NCBI RefSeq assembly: GCF_014297445.1
Contig: NZ_JACORU010000004.1
Span: forward strand, 372,001 to 436,000
Direction of reading: 5' to 3'
DNA length: 64,000 nucleotides
Origin: Ramlibacter albus
GTDB taxonomy: Bacteria; Pseudomonadota; Gammaproteobacteria; Burkholderiales; Burkholderiaceae_C
The notes under the pieces are model-generated. The model saw only the letters and a program-made list of their open reading frames with translations. It did no database searches and was not told where the DNA came from. The position numbers were made by a program, and so were the translations under genes. Below are positions 49,606-58,377 of the stretch, in pieces (position 1 is the first letter of the stretch; each line of letters starts with the position of its first letter).

Positions 49606-50375
49606 CCGCGCGCGATCGTCACGCCGCCGTCGACGGCGATCGTCTCGCCCAGCACGTAATCACCCGCGCGCGAGGCGAGATAGATCGCCACACCCGCCAT
49701 GTCGTCGTCGCGCCCGATGCGGCCGGCCGGTACGTGCCCCGCGACTTCGTCGCCGTGGTCCCGCGCTTCCTTGTTCATCTCGGACGGGAACGGCCCGGGC
49801 GCGATGCCGCTGACGATGATGTTGTCCTGCGCAAGCCGCAGCGCCATCCGCTTCGTCAGGTGGATCAGCCCCGCCTTGCTCGCCGTATAGGAATACGTCT
49901 CCCACGGGTTGACCGAGATGCCGTCGATCGACGCCACGTTGATCACCTTCGCCGGCCGATCCTTCGCCGCGGCCTTGAGCAGGCCATGCAAAGCCTGCGT
50001 CAGGAAGAACGGCGTCTTCATGTTCAGGTCCACCACCTTGTCCCAGCCCTTCTCGGGAAAGGTGTCGAAGGGCTCGCCCCACGCCGCGCCCGCGTTGTTC
50101 ACGAGGATGTCGAGCGACTTCTCGCGCTTGCCGATCTCGGCCGCGAGCGCTTTCGTGCCCTCCATCGTCGAGATGTCGCAAGGCAGCGGGATGCATTCGC
50201 CCCCCGGCTTCGACAGCTCCTGCGCCGTCGCCGCGCATTGCTCCGCCTTGCGCGCGGTGATGTAGACGCGGGCCGCGCCCTGCCGCAGGTAGCCGGCGGC
50301 GATCATGCGGCCGATGCCGCGGGAGCCGCCCGTGACGAGGGCCACGCGGCCCTGCAGCGAAAAGAGGTCGTTCAT
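49602..50375 (-). CDS. Short-chain dehydrogenase/reductase (RhlG-like)
   Basis: The 257-residue Rossmann enzyme has the cofactor loop TGGSRGIG (15-22), NNAGAAWG, the catalytic serine in NVASIDG, and Tyr/Lys in YTASKAG. Arginine and lysine after the second strand (ITARKAEQ) suggest NADPH. The overall pattern, including PLPCDIS and SVNPWETYSY, is like RhlG/3-oxoacyl-reductase relatives. The substrate is unknown. It is divergent from the lipoprotein metallohydrolase gene. Confidence 0.9.
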   Translation of the reverse strand: MNDLFSLQGRVALVTGGSRGIGRMIAAGYLRQGAARVYITARKAEQCAATAQELSKPGGECIPLPCDISTMEGTKALAAEIGKREKSLDILVNNAGAAWGEPFDTFPEKGWDKVVDLNMKTPFFLTQALHGLLKAAAKDRPAKVINVASIDGISVNPWETYSYTASKAGLIHLTKRMALRLAQDNIIVSGIAPGPFPSEMNKEARDHGDEVAGHVPAGRIGRDDDMAGVAIYLASRAGDYVLGETIAVDGGVTIARG

Positions 50376-50498
50376 TGGGGTTTACCTGAGTTGGAAAACC
50401 GAGGTTAGCGGGGCGGGGCCGGGCGGCCAATCACCTGCATGACAGCGCGGCCATGGAGGGCTACCATCCGCCGGACAACAACCCCAAGGAGACCACGG

Positions 50499-51956
50499 AT
50501 GAAGGCGTTCACAGGTGCATCCAGACAGTTGTCCACGGCGCTCGCGGCCCTCGTGCTGGCGTCTTGCGCGAGCTACGGGCCGGACCCGCAGGCCGAGCTC
50601 AAGCGCGCCGACGCCGCCATGGGCGGCACCAACCTCAAGAGCCTGCGCTATGCGGCCACCGGCACCGGCGGCACGTTCGGCCAGGCCTTCGTGCCGGGGC
50701 AGGGCTGGCCGAAACTGAACATCACCCAGTTCTCGCGGGTGCTCGACTACGAGACCGGCGCGATGAAGGAAGACTCGGCGCGTTCGCGCTCCGAGCCCAC
50801 GGGCGGCGGCGCAGTGCCGCTGATGGGGCAGGGCGAGCAGCGCATCTCCGCCCACGTGCGGGGTGAGTACGCATGGAACATGGTCGGCCCCGCACCGCAG
50901 GCGGCCCCTGTGCAGCTCGACCAGCGCATCCACGACCTGTGGACCACGCCGCACGGCGTGATCAAGGCGGCGATGAAGAACAACCCCACGGCGCGCAGCG
51001 AAGGCGGCAAGACGGCGGTGAGCTTCACGCAGCCGGGCCGCTTCAAGGCCACTGCGTGGATCGGCGCCGACGGGATGGTGGAGCGCGTCGATTCGATCCA
51101 CCCGCACCCGGTGAGCGGCGACACGGAGGTGGTCACCACCTACTCGGGTTATCGCGACTACGCAGGCGTGAAGTTCCCGACGCGCATCGTGCAGACGTGG
51201 GGCGGCTCGATGATCTACGACCTCAACGTGAGCGAGGTGCAGCCGAACGCGCCCACGGGCATCGAGGTACCGGCGCTCGTGAGCTCGTTCGCCGAGCGCG
51301 CCACGTCCGAGAAAGTGGCGGACGGCGTCTGGTTCCTCGCCGGCGGCTCGCACAACAGCGTGCTCATCGAGATGGCGGACCACTCGATCCTGGTGGAAAG
51401 CCCGCTTTACGACGGCCGCGCACAGGCCGTGCTGGCCGAGGCGAAGCGCATCGCGCCCAACAAGCCGATCCGCTACGTCGTCAACTCCCACCACCACTAC
51501 GACCATGCAGGCGGCCTGCGCGCCGCGGCGGCCGAGGGCATCACCATCGTCAGCAGCGAAATGGCCAAGCCTTTCTACGACCGCACGTTTGCCGTCCCGA
51601 ACAGCATCAACCCCGATGCGCTGCAGAAGTCCGGCCGCAGGGCCAACGTGATGGGCGTGGCGTCGATGCGCGACATCGGCAATGCCGCGCGCCCGGTGCA
51701 GGTCTACTACATCGAGAACAGCGTGCACGCGCAGGGCTTCAACATGGTGTGGCTGCCCAAGGAGCGGCTGCTCATCGAAGCGGACGCCTACACGCCGCTC
51801 GCGCCCGGCGCGGCGCCGCCCGCCACGCCCAACGCGAACAACGTCAACCTGTACGAGAACATCCAGCGCCTGAAGCTGGACGTGGACCGCATCCTGCCGC
51901 TGCACGGCCGCGTGGTGCCGCTCGCCGAGCTGCGCACGACCATCGGGATGCGCTGA
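50499..51956 (+). CDS. Lipoprotein with metallo-beta-lactamase-fold hydrolase domain
   Basis: The 485-residue protein starts at ATG 50499 behind AAGGAG. It has a lipoprotein signal with lipobox LASC (lipidated C23). Residues about 30-270 form a beta-rich N-terminal region. The C-terminal half is an MBL domain with metal site HHHYDH (331-336) and later AYTPL and LHGRVV segments. It should sit in the periplasm, membrane anchored. The substrate is unknown, and the second metal ligand set is less canonical. The CorA-like gene follows after ten bases. Confidence 0.85.
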   Translation: MKAFTGASRQLSTALAALVLASCASYGPDPQAELKRADAAMGGTNLKSLRYAATGTGGTFGQAFVPGQGWPKLNITQFSRVLDYETGAMKEDSARSRSEPTGGGAVPLMGQGEQRISAHVRGEYAWNMVGPAPQAAPVQLDQRIHDLWTTPHGVIKAAMKNNPTARSEGGKTAVSFTQPGRFKATAWIGADGMVERVDSIHPHPVSGDTEVVTTYSGYRDYAGVKFPTRIVQTWGGSMIYDLNVSEVQPNAPTGIEVPALVSSFAERATSEKVADGVWFLAGGSHNSVLIEMADHSILVESPLYDGRAQAVLAEAKRIAPNKPIRYVVNSHHHYDHAGGLRAAAAEGITIVSSEMAKPFYDRTFAVPNSINPDALQKSGRRANVMGVASMRDIGNAARPVQVYYIENSVHAQGFNMVWLPKERLLIEADAYTPLAPGAAPPATPNANNVNLYENIQRLKLDVDRILPLHGRVVPLAELRTTIGMR

Positions 51957-51966
51957 AGGGCGCCGC

Positions 51967-53640
51967 ATGGACCTCGCCGAGCCACTCGCTGCCAACCGCG
52001 CCGATGCAGCGGGTGGGCCCGGCATGGTGCGCCAGCTGCGGCAGGTGCTGCTCTGGCCGCTGCGGCTGATGCCGACGGCCGGGCAGGGCCCGCCGTGGCA
52101 GGTGCTGCGCGACCTCGGCGACGCGTCCCCGTGGCGCGAAGTGGTGGACGAGTACACGGGGGACGCCGGCAACTTCCACGAACGGCACTACCGCGAGTTC
52201 GTCGCCTTCCTGCCGTACGTGCAGCGCTTCCTCTACGGCGAGGGCCGCGCCGGGCGCAGCCAGCCGGGCGGCGGCGCGCCCATGCGGGTGTTCCGCCGCT
52301 TCGACATCGCCAGGGTGCGCACGGTCGCGCGGCCCGGCGATGCGCCGCTGGAGCTCGACGTCGTGCACGTCGACCTCTACTTCTTCTTCGACGTCGACCT
52401 CGTGCTGCTCAATGTGGAGGTCAGTGCCACCACGGAGCTGTCGCTCACCCAGGCCGAGGAGCAGCTCTACCGCTTCGGCCGCGGCTACCCGCCGGGCTGG
52501 GACGAGCAGGGCCACGCGATGCACTGCATGGCCAGTGTCGAGTGGCTCGACGCGGCCGGCAACGTGCTCTCGCATTCCGATGCGCAGGACGGCGACCGCT
52601 TCCTCGCGCATGTCGCCGAGCACCGCGCACCGCGCGTCTCGGGCCACTGGGCCTTCGTGCTGCAGCCGCTGGTGAGCGACCACTCGAGCGAGCCGGGGCA
52701 GCTTCGCTTCCGGCAGATCGAGTACTACCGCATGCCGCTCATGGCATGGCTGGCGCTGGACGACCCGCGCTCGCTCACGCGCGCGGACTTCGCGCGGCTC
52801 GGGCTGGTCGCCCCCGCGGGCGGTGGCGAAGTGATGCCGTACTCGGAGCAGTCGCTCGGCGACTTCGAGCAGCGCTTCTGCTACGACCGCTTCTGGGCCG
52901 AAGGCGGCGAGGCGCCGAACACGCGCTACCTGTGCAGCGGGCATTCGCTCATCGTGATCGGGCAGGCGCAGGCCAGCTTCTACATGTGCCGCGACCGCGG
53001 GGTGCTCGCGCAGTTCCGCCACCAGCACTTCATGCTGTTCCTCATCGCGCACTTCCAGAAGGCGTCGCTGCTGATGTTCTCGGACAAGCTCGCGCACGCG
53101 CTGCAGAACCTGGACGTGGGCAGCCCTTCGAGCGTGCGCCGCTTCAAGCGCGCCATCCGCAACACGTTCGAGTCCTTCCTGCGCTTCACGCACCGCTACT
53201 GGTTCCACGAGATCTCGGAGCAGGCGCACGTGCGGGCGCTGTGGCACATGTGTTCGCAGCACCTCGGGCTGGACCCGCTCTACGCGGAGGTGAAGGAGCG
53301 CGTCACGGACATGAACAGCTACCTCGACGCCGATGCGCTGCGCCGGCAGGCGAACACCGTCGTGCGGCTGACGGTGGTGACGATCTTCGGGCTGATCGGC
53401 ACGGTGAGCACCGGCTTCCTCGGCATGAACCTCATTGCCGAAGCCGAGGCCTCGCGCACGATGAAGCTGGTCTACTTCATGCTGGTCTTCGTACCGACCA
53501 TCGCGCTCACGTTCTACACGATCGCCAAGTCCAAGCGGCTCTCGGACTTCCTCGATGCGATCTCCGACGAGCGCCTGACGATGAAGCAGAAGTTCGGGGC
53601 GCTCGTCGCCGTGTGGCGGACTGCGCCCGACGAGCGCTGA
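51967..53640 (+). CDS. CorA-like membrane protein with enlarged N-terminal domain
   Basis: The 557-residue protein ends with two membrane segments (about 466-486 and 499-520). Between them lies the motif GMN (486-488), the selectivity signature of CorA/Mrs2 magnesium channels. The preceding helices (VTDMNSYLDADALRRQANTVVRLTVVTIFG) fit the CorA stalk. The N-terminal 440 residues are much larger than in CorA (total usually 310-370) and match no family I know. Cation transport is plausible but unproven. It follows the lipoprotein gene closely and converges with livM. Confidence 0.75.
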   Translation: MDLAEPLAANRADAAGGPGMVRQLRQVLLWPLRLMPTAGQGPPWQVLRDLGDASPWREVVDEYTGDAGNFHERHYREFVAFLPYVQRFLYGEGRAGRSQPGGGAPMRVFRRFDIARVRTVARPGDAPLELDVVHVDLYFFFDVDLVLLNVEVSATTELSLTQAEEQLYRFGRGYPPGWDEQGHAMHCMASVEWLDAAGNVLSHSDAQDGDRFLAHVAEHRAPRVSGHWAFVLQPLVSDHSSEPGQLRFRQIEYYRMPLMAWLALDDPRSLTRADFARLGLVAPAGGGEVMPYSEQSLGDFEQRFCYDRFWAEGGEAPNTRYLCSGHSLIVIGQAQASFYMCRDRGVLAQFRHQHFMLFLIAHFQKASLLMFSDKLAHALQNLDVGSPSSVRRFKRAIRNTFESFLRFTHRYWFHEISEQAHVRALWHMCSQHLGLDPLYAEVKERVTDMNSYLDADALRRQANTVVRLTVVTIFGLIGTVSTGFLGMNLIAEAEASRTMKLVYFMLVFVPTIALTFYTIAKSKRLSDFLDAISDERLTMKQKFGALVAVWRTAPDER

Positions 53641-53643
53641 GGC

Positions 53644-54630
53644 CTACTTCGCCTTGCGGCGATCGCGCCAGGCAATCAGCTCGCCGACGATGCCCTTGCG
53701 GAACGCCAGCACGCAGACGACGAAGATGGCGCCCTGCACGACGGTCACCCAGGCACCGAGCTGCGCCAGGTAGTTCTGCATGGTGACGATCACGGCCGCG
53801 CCCACCACGGGCCCGAACAACGTGCCGAGGCCACCCAGCAGCGTCATGAGCACGACCTCGCCCGACATCGACCAGTGCACGTCGGTCAGCGAAGCGAGCT
53901 GGAACACCAGAGCCTTCGTCGCGCCGGCCAAGCCCGCCAGCGTGGCCGACAGCACGAATGCAAGTAGCTTGTACCGATCGGTGTCGTAACCCAGCGAAAT
54001 GGCGCGCGGCTCGTTCTCGCGGATCGCCTTGAGGACCTGGCCGAACGGCGATTCGACGGTGCGCCAGATCAGCAGGAAGCCCGCGATGAACACGACATAC
54101 ACCACCGCGTACATCGCCCAGGGGCTCGACAGGTCCACCAGCCCGAACAGGCGCCCGCGCGGCACGGACTGGATGCCGTCCTCGCCACCGGTGAACTTCG
54201 CCTGCAGGCAGAAGAAGAACACCATCTGCGCCAGCGCCAGCGTGATCATCGCGAAGTAGATGCCCTGGCGGCGGATGGCCAGCAGCCCGGCGAACACGCC
54301 CAGCACGCCGGCCGTGGCCGTACCGGCCAGGATCGCCAGCTCGGGCGTGAGGCCCCAGACCTTGGCCGAGTGGGCCGAAATGTAGCCCGCGCTGCCGAGG
54401 AACATCGCGTGCCCGAACGACAGCAGGCCGCCCTGGCCGATGAGCAGGTTGAAGGCGCACGCGAACAGCGCGAAGCACATCACCTTCATCATGAAGACGG
54501 GGTAGACCACCAGCGGCGCGAGCGCGAAGACGACCGCCATCACCGCGAAGGCGGTGCGCTGCGCGTTCATGGTGCCGCCGGCAGCGGGCGTGGCGGTCGT
54601 GGCGGCCGTGGAAGCAGCGGCGTGGTTCAT
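53644..54630 (-). CDS. livM: LivM-type permease of a branched-chain amino acid ABC transporter
   Basis: The 328-residue inner-membrane permease has about nine segments and the family motifs LSFGHAMFLGSAGY, GIYFAMITLALAQM and RENEPRAISLGYD, the latter contacting the ATPases. The ATG at 54630 overlaps the livH stop (ATGA). The first 20 residues are Ala/Thr-rich, so the ATG at 54570 (MNAQRTAF) is an alternative start. It is the last gene of the transporter set, converging on the CorA-like gene. Confidence 0.93.
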   Translation of the reverse strand: MNHAAASTAATTATPAAGGTMNAQRTAFAVMAVVFALAPLVVYPVFMMKVMCFALFACAFNLLIGQGGLLSFGHAMFLGSAGYISAHSAKVWGLTPELAILAGTATAGVLGVFAGLLAIRRQGIYFAMITLALAQMVFFFCLQAKFTGGEDGIQSVPRGRLFGLVDLSSPWAMYAVVYVVFIAGFLLIWRTVESPFGQVLKAIRENEPRAISLGYDTDRYKLLAFVLSATLAGLAGATKALVFQLASLTDVHWSMSGEVVLMTLLGGLGTLFGPVVGAAVIVTMQNYLAQLGAWVTVVQGAIFVVCVLAFRKGIVGELIAWRDRRKAK

Positions 54631-55514
54631 TTCTGCGTCCCGAACAGGCCGGCCGGCTTGATCAGCAGGACGATGGCCATGATGATGAAGATGACCGTGC
54701 TGGACGCCTCGGGGTAGAACACCTTGGTCAGCCCCTCGATGATGCCCAGGCCGAAGCCCGTGACGATCGCGCCGAGGATGGAGCCCATCCCGCCGATCAC
54801 CACGACCGCGAAGACGACGATGATCAGGTCTGCGCCCATCTGCGGGCTGACCTGGTAGACCGGCGCGGCCATCACGCCGGCCAGGGCGGCCAGGGCCGCG
54901 CCGAAGCCGTAGGTGAGCGTGATCATGCGCGGCACGTTGATGCCGAACGCCTGCACGAGCTGCGGGTTCTCGGTGGCCGCGCGCAGGTACGCGCCCAGCC
55001 GCGTGCGTTCGATCACGAACCAGGTGCCCAGGCACACCAGGGCCGAGGCCACGATGATCCAGGCGCGGTAGTTCGGCAGGAACATGAAGCCCAGGTTCTG
55101 CCCGCCCACCAGCTGCGGCGGGATGGCATAGGGCTGCCCCGAGGAGCCGTACTCGTTGCGGAACAGGCCCTGGATGATCAGTGCCAGCCCGAAGGTGAGC
55201 AGCAGGCCGTACAGGTGGTCCAGCTTGTACAGCTTGGAGAGCATCAGCCGCTCGATGACGACACCGGTGGCGCCCACCACGACGGGCGCGATGAGCAGCG
55301 CCCACCAGTAGCCGATGCCCGCCTTGTTCAGCAGCAGGTAAGCCGTGAAGGCGCCCAGCATGTACTGGGCGCCGTGGGTGAAGTTGATGATGTTCAGCAG
55401 GCCGAAGATGACCGCCAGGCCCAGCGAGAGCAGCGCGTAGAACGAGCCGTTGATCAGCCCGATCAGCAACTGCCCGAAGAGGGCCTGGGTGGGGACGCCA
55501 AATATCTCGGTCAT
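54627..55514 (-). CDS. livH: LivH-type permease of a branched-chain amino acid ABC transporter
   Basis: The 295-residue permease has the LivH pattern GLINGSFYALLSLGLAVIFG, NFTHGAQYMLGAF, and the coupling-helix region RAATENPQLVQAFGIN. It pairs with LivM to form the channel. It begins 23 bases downstream of the binding-protein gene stop and overlaps livM by four bases. Confidence 0.94.
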   Translation of the reverse strand: MTEIFGVPTQALFGQLLIGLINGSFYALLSLGLAVIFGLLNIINFTHGAQYMLGAFTAYLLLNKAGIGYWWALLIAPVVVGATGVVIERLMLSKLYKLDHLYGLLLTFGLALIIQGLFRNEYGSSGQPYAIPPQLVGGQNLGFMFLPNYRAWIIVASALVCLGTWFVIERTRLGAYLRAATENPQLVQAFGINVPRMITLTYGFGAALAALAGVMAAPVYQVSPQMGADLIIVVFAVVVIGGMGSILGAIVTGFGLGIIEGLTKVFYPEASSTVIFIIMAIVLLIKPAGLFGTQK

Positions 55515-55537
55515 CTTGTCGGCCTGCCGGCTTCAGG

Positions 55538-56749
55538 TTACTTCACGAGCGGGCACTCGCCCTGGTTGAGCGGACGGAAGGCCTGGTCGGCCGGGATCGT
55601 CGCGCGGATCTTGTAGTAGTCGTACGGGCCCTTGGACTCGGCCGGCTTCTTCACTTCCACCAGGTAGGCGGGGTGGATCTTGCGGCCGTCGGCGCGGATC
55701 GAGCCCTTGCCGAACAGCGGGTCGTCCGTGGGCATGGCCTTCATCTGCGCGATCACCTTGGGGCCGTCGTCGGTCTTGGCGGCTTCCACGGCCTTCAGGT
55801 AGTGGAGGACCGAGGAGTAGACGCCGGCCTGCACCATCGTGGGGTACTTGCCGTTGTTGGCCGCGGCGAAGCGGCGGCTCCACGCGCGGGTCTGCTCGTT
55901 GAGGTCCCAGTAGAAGGTCTCGGTGAAGATCAGGCCCTGCGCCGTGTTCAGGCCTAACGAGTGCACGTCGGTGATGAACACCAGCAGGCCCGCCAGGTTC
56001 TGGCCGCCCTTGGTGATGCCGAACTCGGCCGCCTGCTTGATCGAGTTGATGGTGTCGCCGCCGGCGTTGGCCAGGCCGATGATCTTGGCCTTGGACGACT
56101 GCGCCTGCAGCAGGAACGAGCTGAAGTCCTGGCCGGGGAACGGATGCCGCACCTTGCCCAGCACCTTGCCGCCGGACTTGGTGACCACCGCCTCGGTGTC
56201 GCGCTCAAGCGCATGGCCGAAGGCGTAGTCGGCGGTCAGGAAGAACCAGGAGTCGCCGCCGGTCTTCACGATCGCGCTGCCGGTGCCGTTGGCCAGCATC
56301 CAAGTGTCGTAGGTCCAGTGGACCGTGTTCGGGCTGCAGGCCTTGCCCGTGAGGTCGGAGGTGGCGGCGCCGCTGTTGATGAACGCCTTGCCCTTCTCCT
56401 TCGTGATCTGGTTGACCGCCAGCGCCACGGAGCTGGTCGGCACGTCGAAGATGGCATCGACCTTGTCCACGTCGTACCAGGTGCGGGCGATGGTGGAGCC
56501 GACGTCGGGCTTGTTCTGGTGGTCGGCGCTGACGATCTCCACCTTCATGTTCTTGCGCGCGGCGCCGAAGTCCTCCACGGCCATGCGGGCGGCGGTCACC
56601 GAGCCCGGCCCGGCGATGTCGGCGTACAGGCCGGACATGTCGTTCATGATGCCGATCTTGATCACCCCGTCGGAGATCTGGGCCTGGGCCAGGCCGGCCG
56701 CGCCCGCGAGCGTGGCAGCGACCAGCGTTGAAATGAGCTTGCGTTTCAT
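55538..56749 (-). CDS. livK: Periplasmic substrate-binding protein of the Liv-type transporter
   Basis: The 403-residue protein has a signal peptide (about 1-23, AQA cleavage) and a type I periplasmic binding fold (VIKIGIMNDMSGLYADIAGPGS at its start is the ligand-loop region). It captures the amino acid or short acid delivered to LivHM. Relatives in Burkholderiales also bind aromatic acids and amides, so leucine specificity should not be assumed. AAAGGAG lies just before the ATG. livF ends 31 bases before... its start lies upstream of this gene on the same strand. Confidence 0.93.
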   Translation of the reverse strand: MKRKLISTLVAATLAGAAGLAQAQISDGVIKIGIMNDMSGLYADIAGPGSVTAARMAVEDFGAARKNMKVEIVSADHQNKPDVGSTIARTWYDVDKVDAIFDVPTSSVALAVNQITKEKGKAFINSGAATSDLTGKACSPNTVHWTYDTWMLANGTGSAIVKTGGDSWFFLTADYAFGHALERDTEAVVTKSGGKVLGKVRHPFPGQDFSSFLLQAQSSKAKIIGLANAGGDTINSIKQAAEFGITKGGQNLAGLLVFITDVHSLGLNTAQGLIFTETFYWDLNEQTRAWSRRFAAANNGKYPTMVQAGVYSSVLHYLKAVEAAKTDDGPKVIAQMKAMPTDDPLFGKGSIRADGRKIHPAYLVEVKKPAESKGPYDYYKIRATIPADQAFRPLNQGECPLVK

Positions 56750-56780
56750 GTCGTCTCCTTTGGTTGAAGCAAGAGGGAAG

Positions 56781-57488
56781 TCACACCCCGAGGAATTCGT
56801 TGAGCATCGCCGTCTTGGAGGGCAGCTCGGAAGCGTCGAACTTCTCGACGATGCGCCCGTGTTCCATCACGTAGAACCGGTCCGCCAGCGGCGCCGCGAA
56901 GCGGAAGTTCTGCTCGACGAGCACGATCGTGTAGCCCTTGGCCTTGAGCGTGCGGATGGTCTCGGCGAGTTTCTGCACGATGACCGGCGCGAGGCCTTCC
57001 GAAATCTCGTCCAGCAGCAGCAGGCGCGCGCCGGTGCGAAGGATGCGGGCGACGGCCAGCATCTGCTGCTCGCCGCCGGAGAGGCGCCCGCCGGGGCTGC
57101 CGGCGCGCTCCTTCAGGTTGGGGAACATCTCGTAGATCTCGGCCAGGCCGAGGCCGCCGCTGCCGATGACCGGCGGCAGCAGCAGGTTCTCCTCCGCCGA
57201 GAGGCTGGCGAAGATGCCGCGCTCCTCCGGGCAGTAGCCGATGCCCAGCTGGGCGATGCGGTGCGGCGGCAGCGCCACGGCGTCCACGCCGTTGATGCGG
57301 ATGGTGCCGGTGCGCTTGCCGGTCAGGCCGAGGATGGCGCGCAGGGTGGTCGTGCGGCCGGCGCCGTTGCGGCCGAGGAGCGAGACGACCTCGCCCTCGT
57401 TGACGGTCATGTCCACGCCATGCAGCACGTGCGACTCGCCGTACCAGGCGTGCAGGTTCTCGATGCGCAGGAGTTCGGTGGCACTCAT
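56781..57488 (-). CDS. livF: LivF-type ABC transporter ATPase with arginine in the Walker A motif
   Basis: The 235-residue ATPase has the signature LSGGEQQMLAVARIL, Walker B LLLLDEISEGLAP and the usual LivF C-terminus. Its Walker A reads GRNGAGRTTT, with R45 where the nucleotide-binding lysine normally stands. The livG partner has a normal GAGKTT. I recall arginine here in some LivF relatives, so it may be a subfamily trait rather than damage. It begins directly after livG and precedes the binding-protein gene. Confidence 0.92.
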   Translation of the reverse strand: MSATELLRIENLHAWYGESHVLHGVDMTVNEGEVVSLLGRNGAGRTTTLRAILGLTGKRTGTIRINGVDAVALPPHRIAQLGIGYCPEERGIFASLSAEENLLLPPVIGSGGLGLAEIYEMFPNLKERAGSPGGRLSGGEQQMLAVARILRTGARLLLLDEISEGLAPVIVQKLAETIRTLKAKGYTIVLVEQNFRFAAPLADRFYVMEHGRIVEKFDASELPSKTAMLNEFLGV

Positions 57489-58262
57489 TCAGTGCGCGCC
57501 TTGCAGTTCGCCGGCCTCGGTGCCCATGTAGGCCTCGATCACCAGCGGGTTGCGCGAGACCTCGGCGTACGGGCCGTCGGCGATCACGCCGCCGCGCTGC
57601 AGCACCGTGATGCGGTCGGCGATGGATGAAACGACGTTCATGTTGTGTTCCACCATCAGCACCGTGCGGCCCTCGGACACCTTCTTGATGAGCTGCGTCA
57701 CGCGGCTCACGTCCTCGTGGCCCATGCCCTGGGTGGGCTCGTCCAGCAGCAGCAGCTCGGGCTCGAGCGCCAGCGTGGTGGCCAGCTCCAGCGCCCGCTT
57801 GCGGCCGTACGGCAGGTTGACGGTGAGCTCGTCCTCGAACTCCCGCAGGCCGACTTCGGCCAGCAGCTGGCGGGCGCGCTCGTGCAGGGAGTGCAGCGAA
57901 CTCTGGGGCTTCCAGAAGTGGAAGGACGTGCCCAGGTTGCGCTGCAGCGCGGTGCGCACGTTCTCCAGCACCGTCATGTGGGGGAACACCGCGGAGATCT
58001 GGAACGAGCGCACGATGCCGCGGCGCGCCGTCTGCGCCGGCTTTTCCTTCGTGATGTCGACGCCGCGGTAGGAGATCGTGCCGCGGGTGGGCGGCAGGAA
58101 CTTGGTCAGGAGGTTGAAGAAGGTCGTCTTGCCGGCGCCGTTGGGGCCGATCAGGGCATGGATGTCGCCGCGGCGGACCTTCAGGTCTACGTTGTTCACG
58201 GCGACGAAACCCTTGAATTCCTTCGTCAGTCCCCGGGTTTCGAGGATGTACTCATCCGACAA
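57489..58262 (-). CDS. livG: LivG-type ABC transporter ATPase
   Basis: The 257-residue ATPase has Walker A GPNGAGKTTF (39-48), the LivG helix around FQISAVFPHMTVLENV, a signature-like LPYGRKRALELATTL, and Walker B LLLLDEPTQGM. The start is TTG at 58262, supported by AGGAGG four bases upstream. No ATG or GTG fits the family N-terminus. It is the first gene of the transporter operon. A short dyad motif lies about 60-75 bases upstream. Confidence 0.93.
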   Translation of the reverse strand: MSDEYILETRGLTKEFKGFVAVNNVDLKVRRGDIHALIGPNGAGKTTFFNLLTKFLPPTRGTISYRGVDITKEKPAQTARRGIVRSFQISAVFPHMTVLENVRTALQRNLGTSFHFWKPQSSLHSLHERARQLLAEVGLREFEDELTVNLPYGRKRALELATTLALEPELLLLDEPTQGMGHEDVSRVTQLIKKVSEGRTVLMVEHNMNVVSSIADRITVLQRGGVIADGPYAEVSRNPLVIEAYMGTEAGELQGAH

Positions 58263-58321
58263 GTTGCCTCCTGCTCGAAGAGGCCGACTGTAGCGAATTC
58301 GTGCTGCGCCGCACTAAGGGG

Positions 58322-58336
58322 CTACCCCCTAAGTAG
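58322..58336. promoter_or_regulatory. Dyad motif CTAC-N7-GTAG upstream of livG
   Basis: CTAC (58322-58325) and GTAG (58333-58336) form an inverted repeat, read on the minus strand as CTACTTAGGGGGTAG, 60 bases upstream of the livG start. It resembles a recurrent Burkholderiales operator that I associate with LuxR-type regulators of acid catabolism genes. The association is from memory and uncertain. Confidence 0.4.
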
Positions 58337-58377
58337 TTTTGCTTGCACGGGGGCGGCGGCCGGCGGGCCGCCGGCCA

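Noticed and set aside
58358..58376. GC-rich hairpin after the icmF stop as an intrinsic terminator
   Set aside because: The eight-base stem with a three-base loop is perfect (GGCCGGCG/CGCCGGCC), but no U-run follows in the direction of icmF transcription, so it was not called a terminator.
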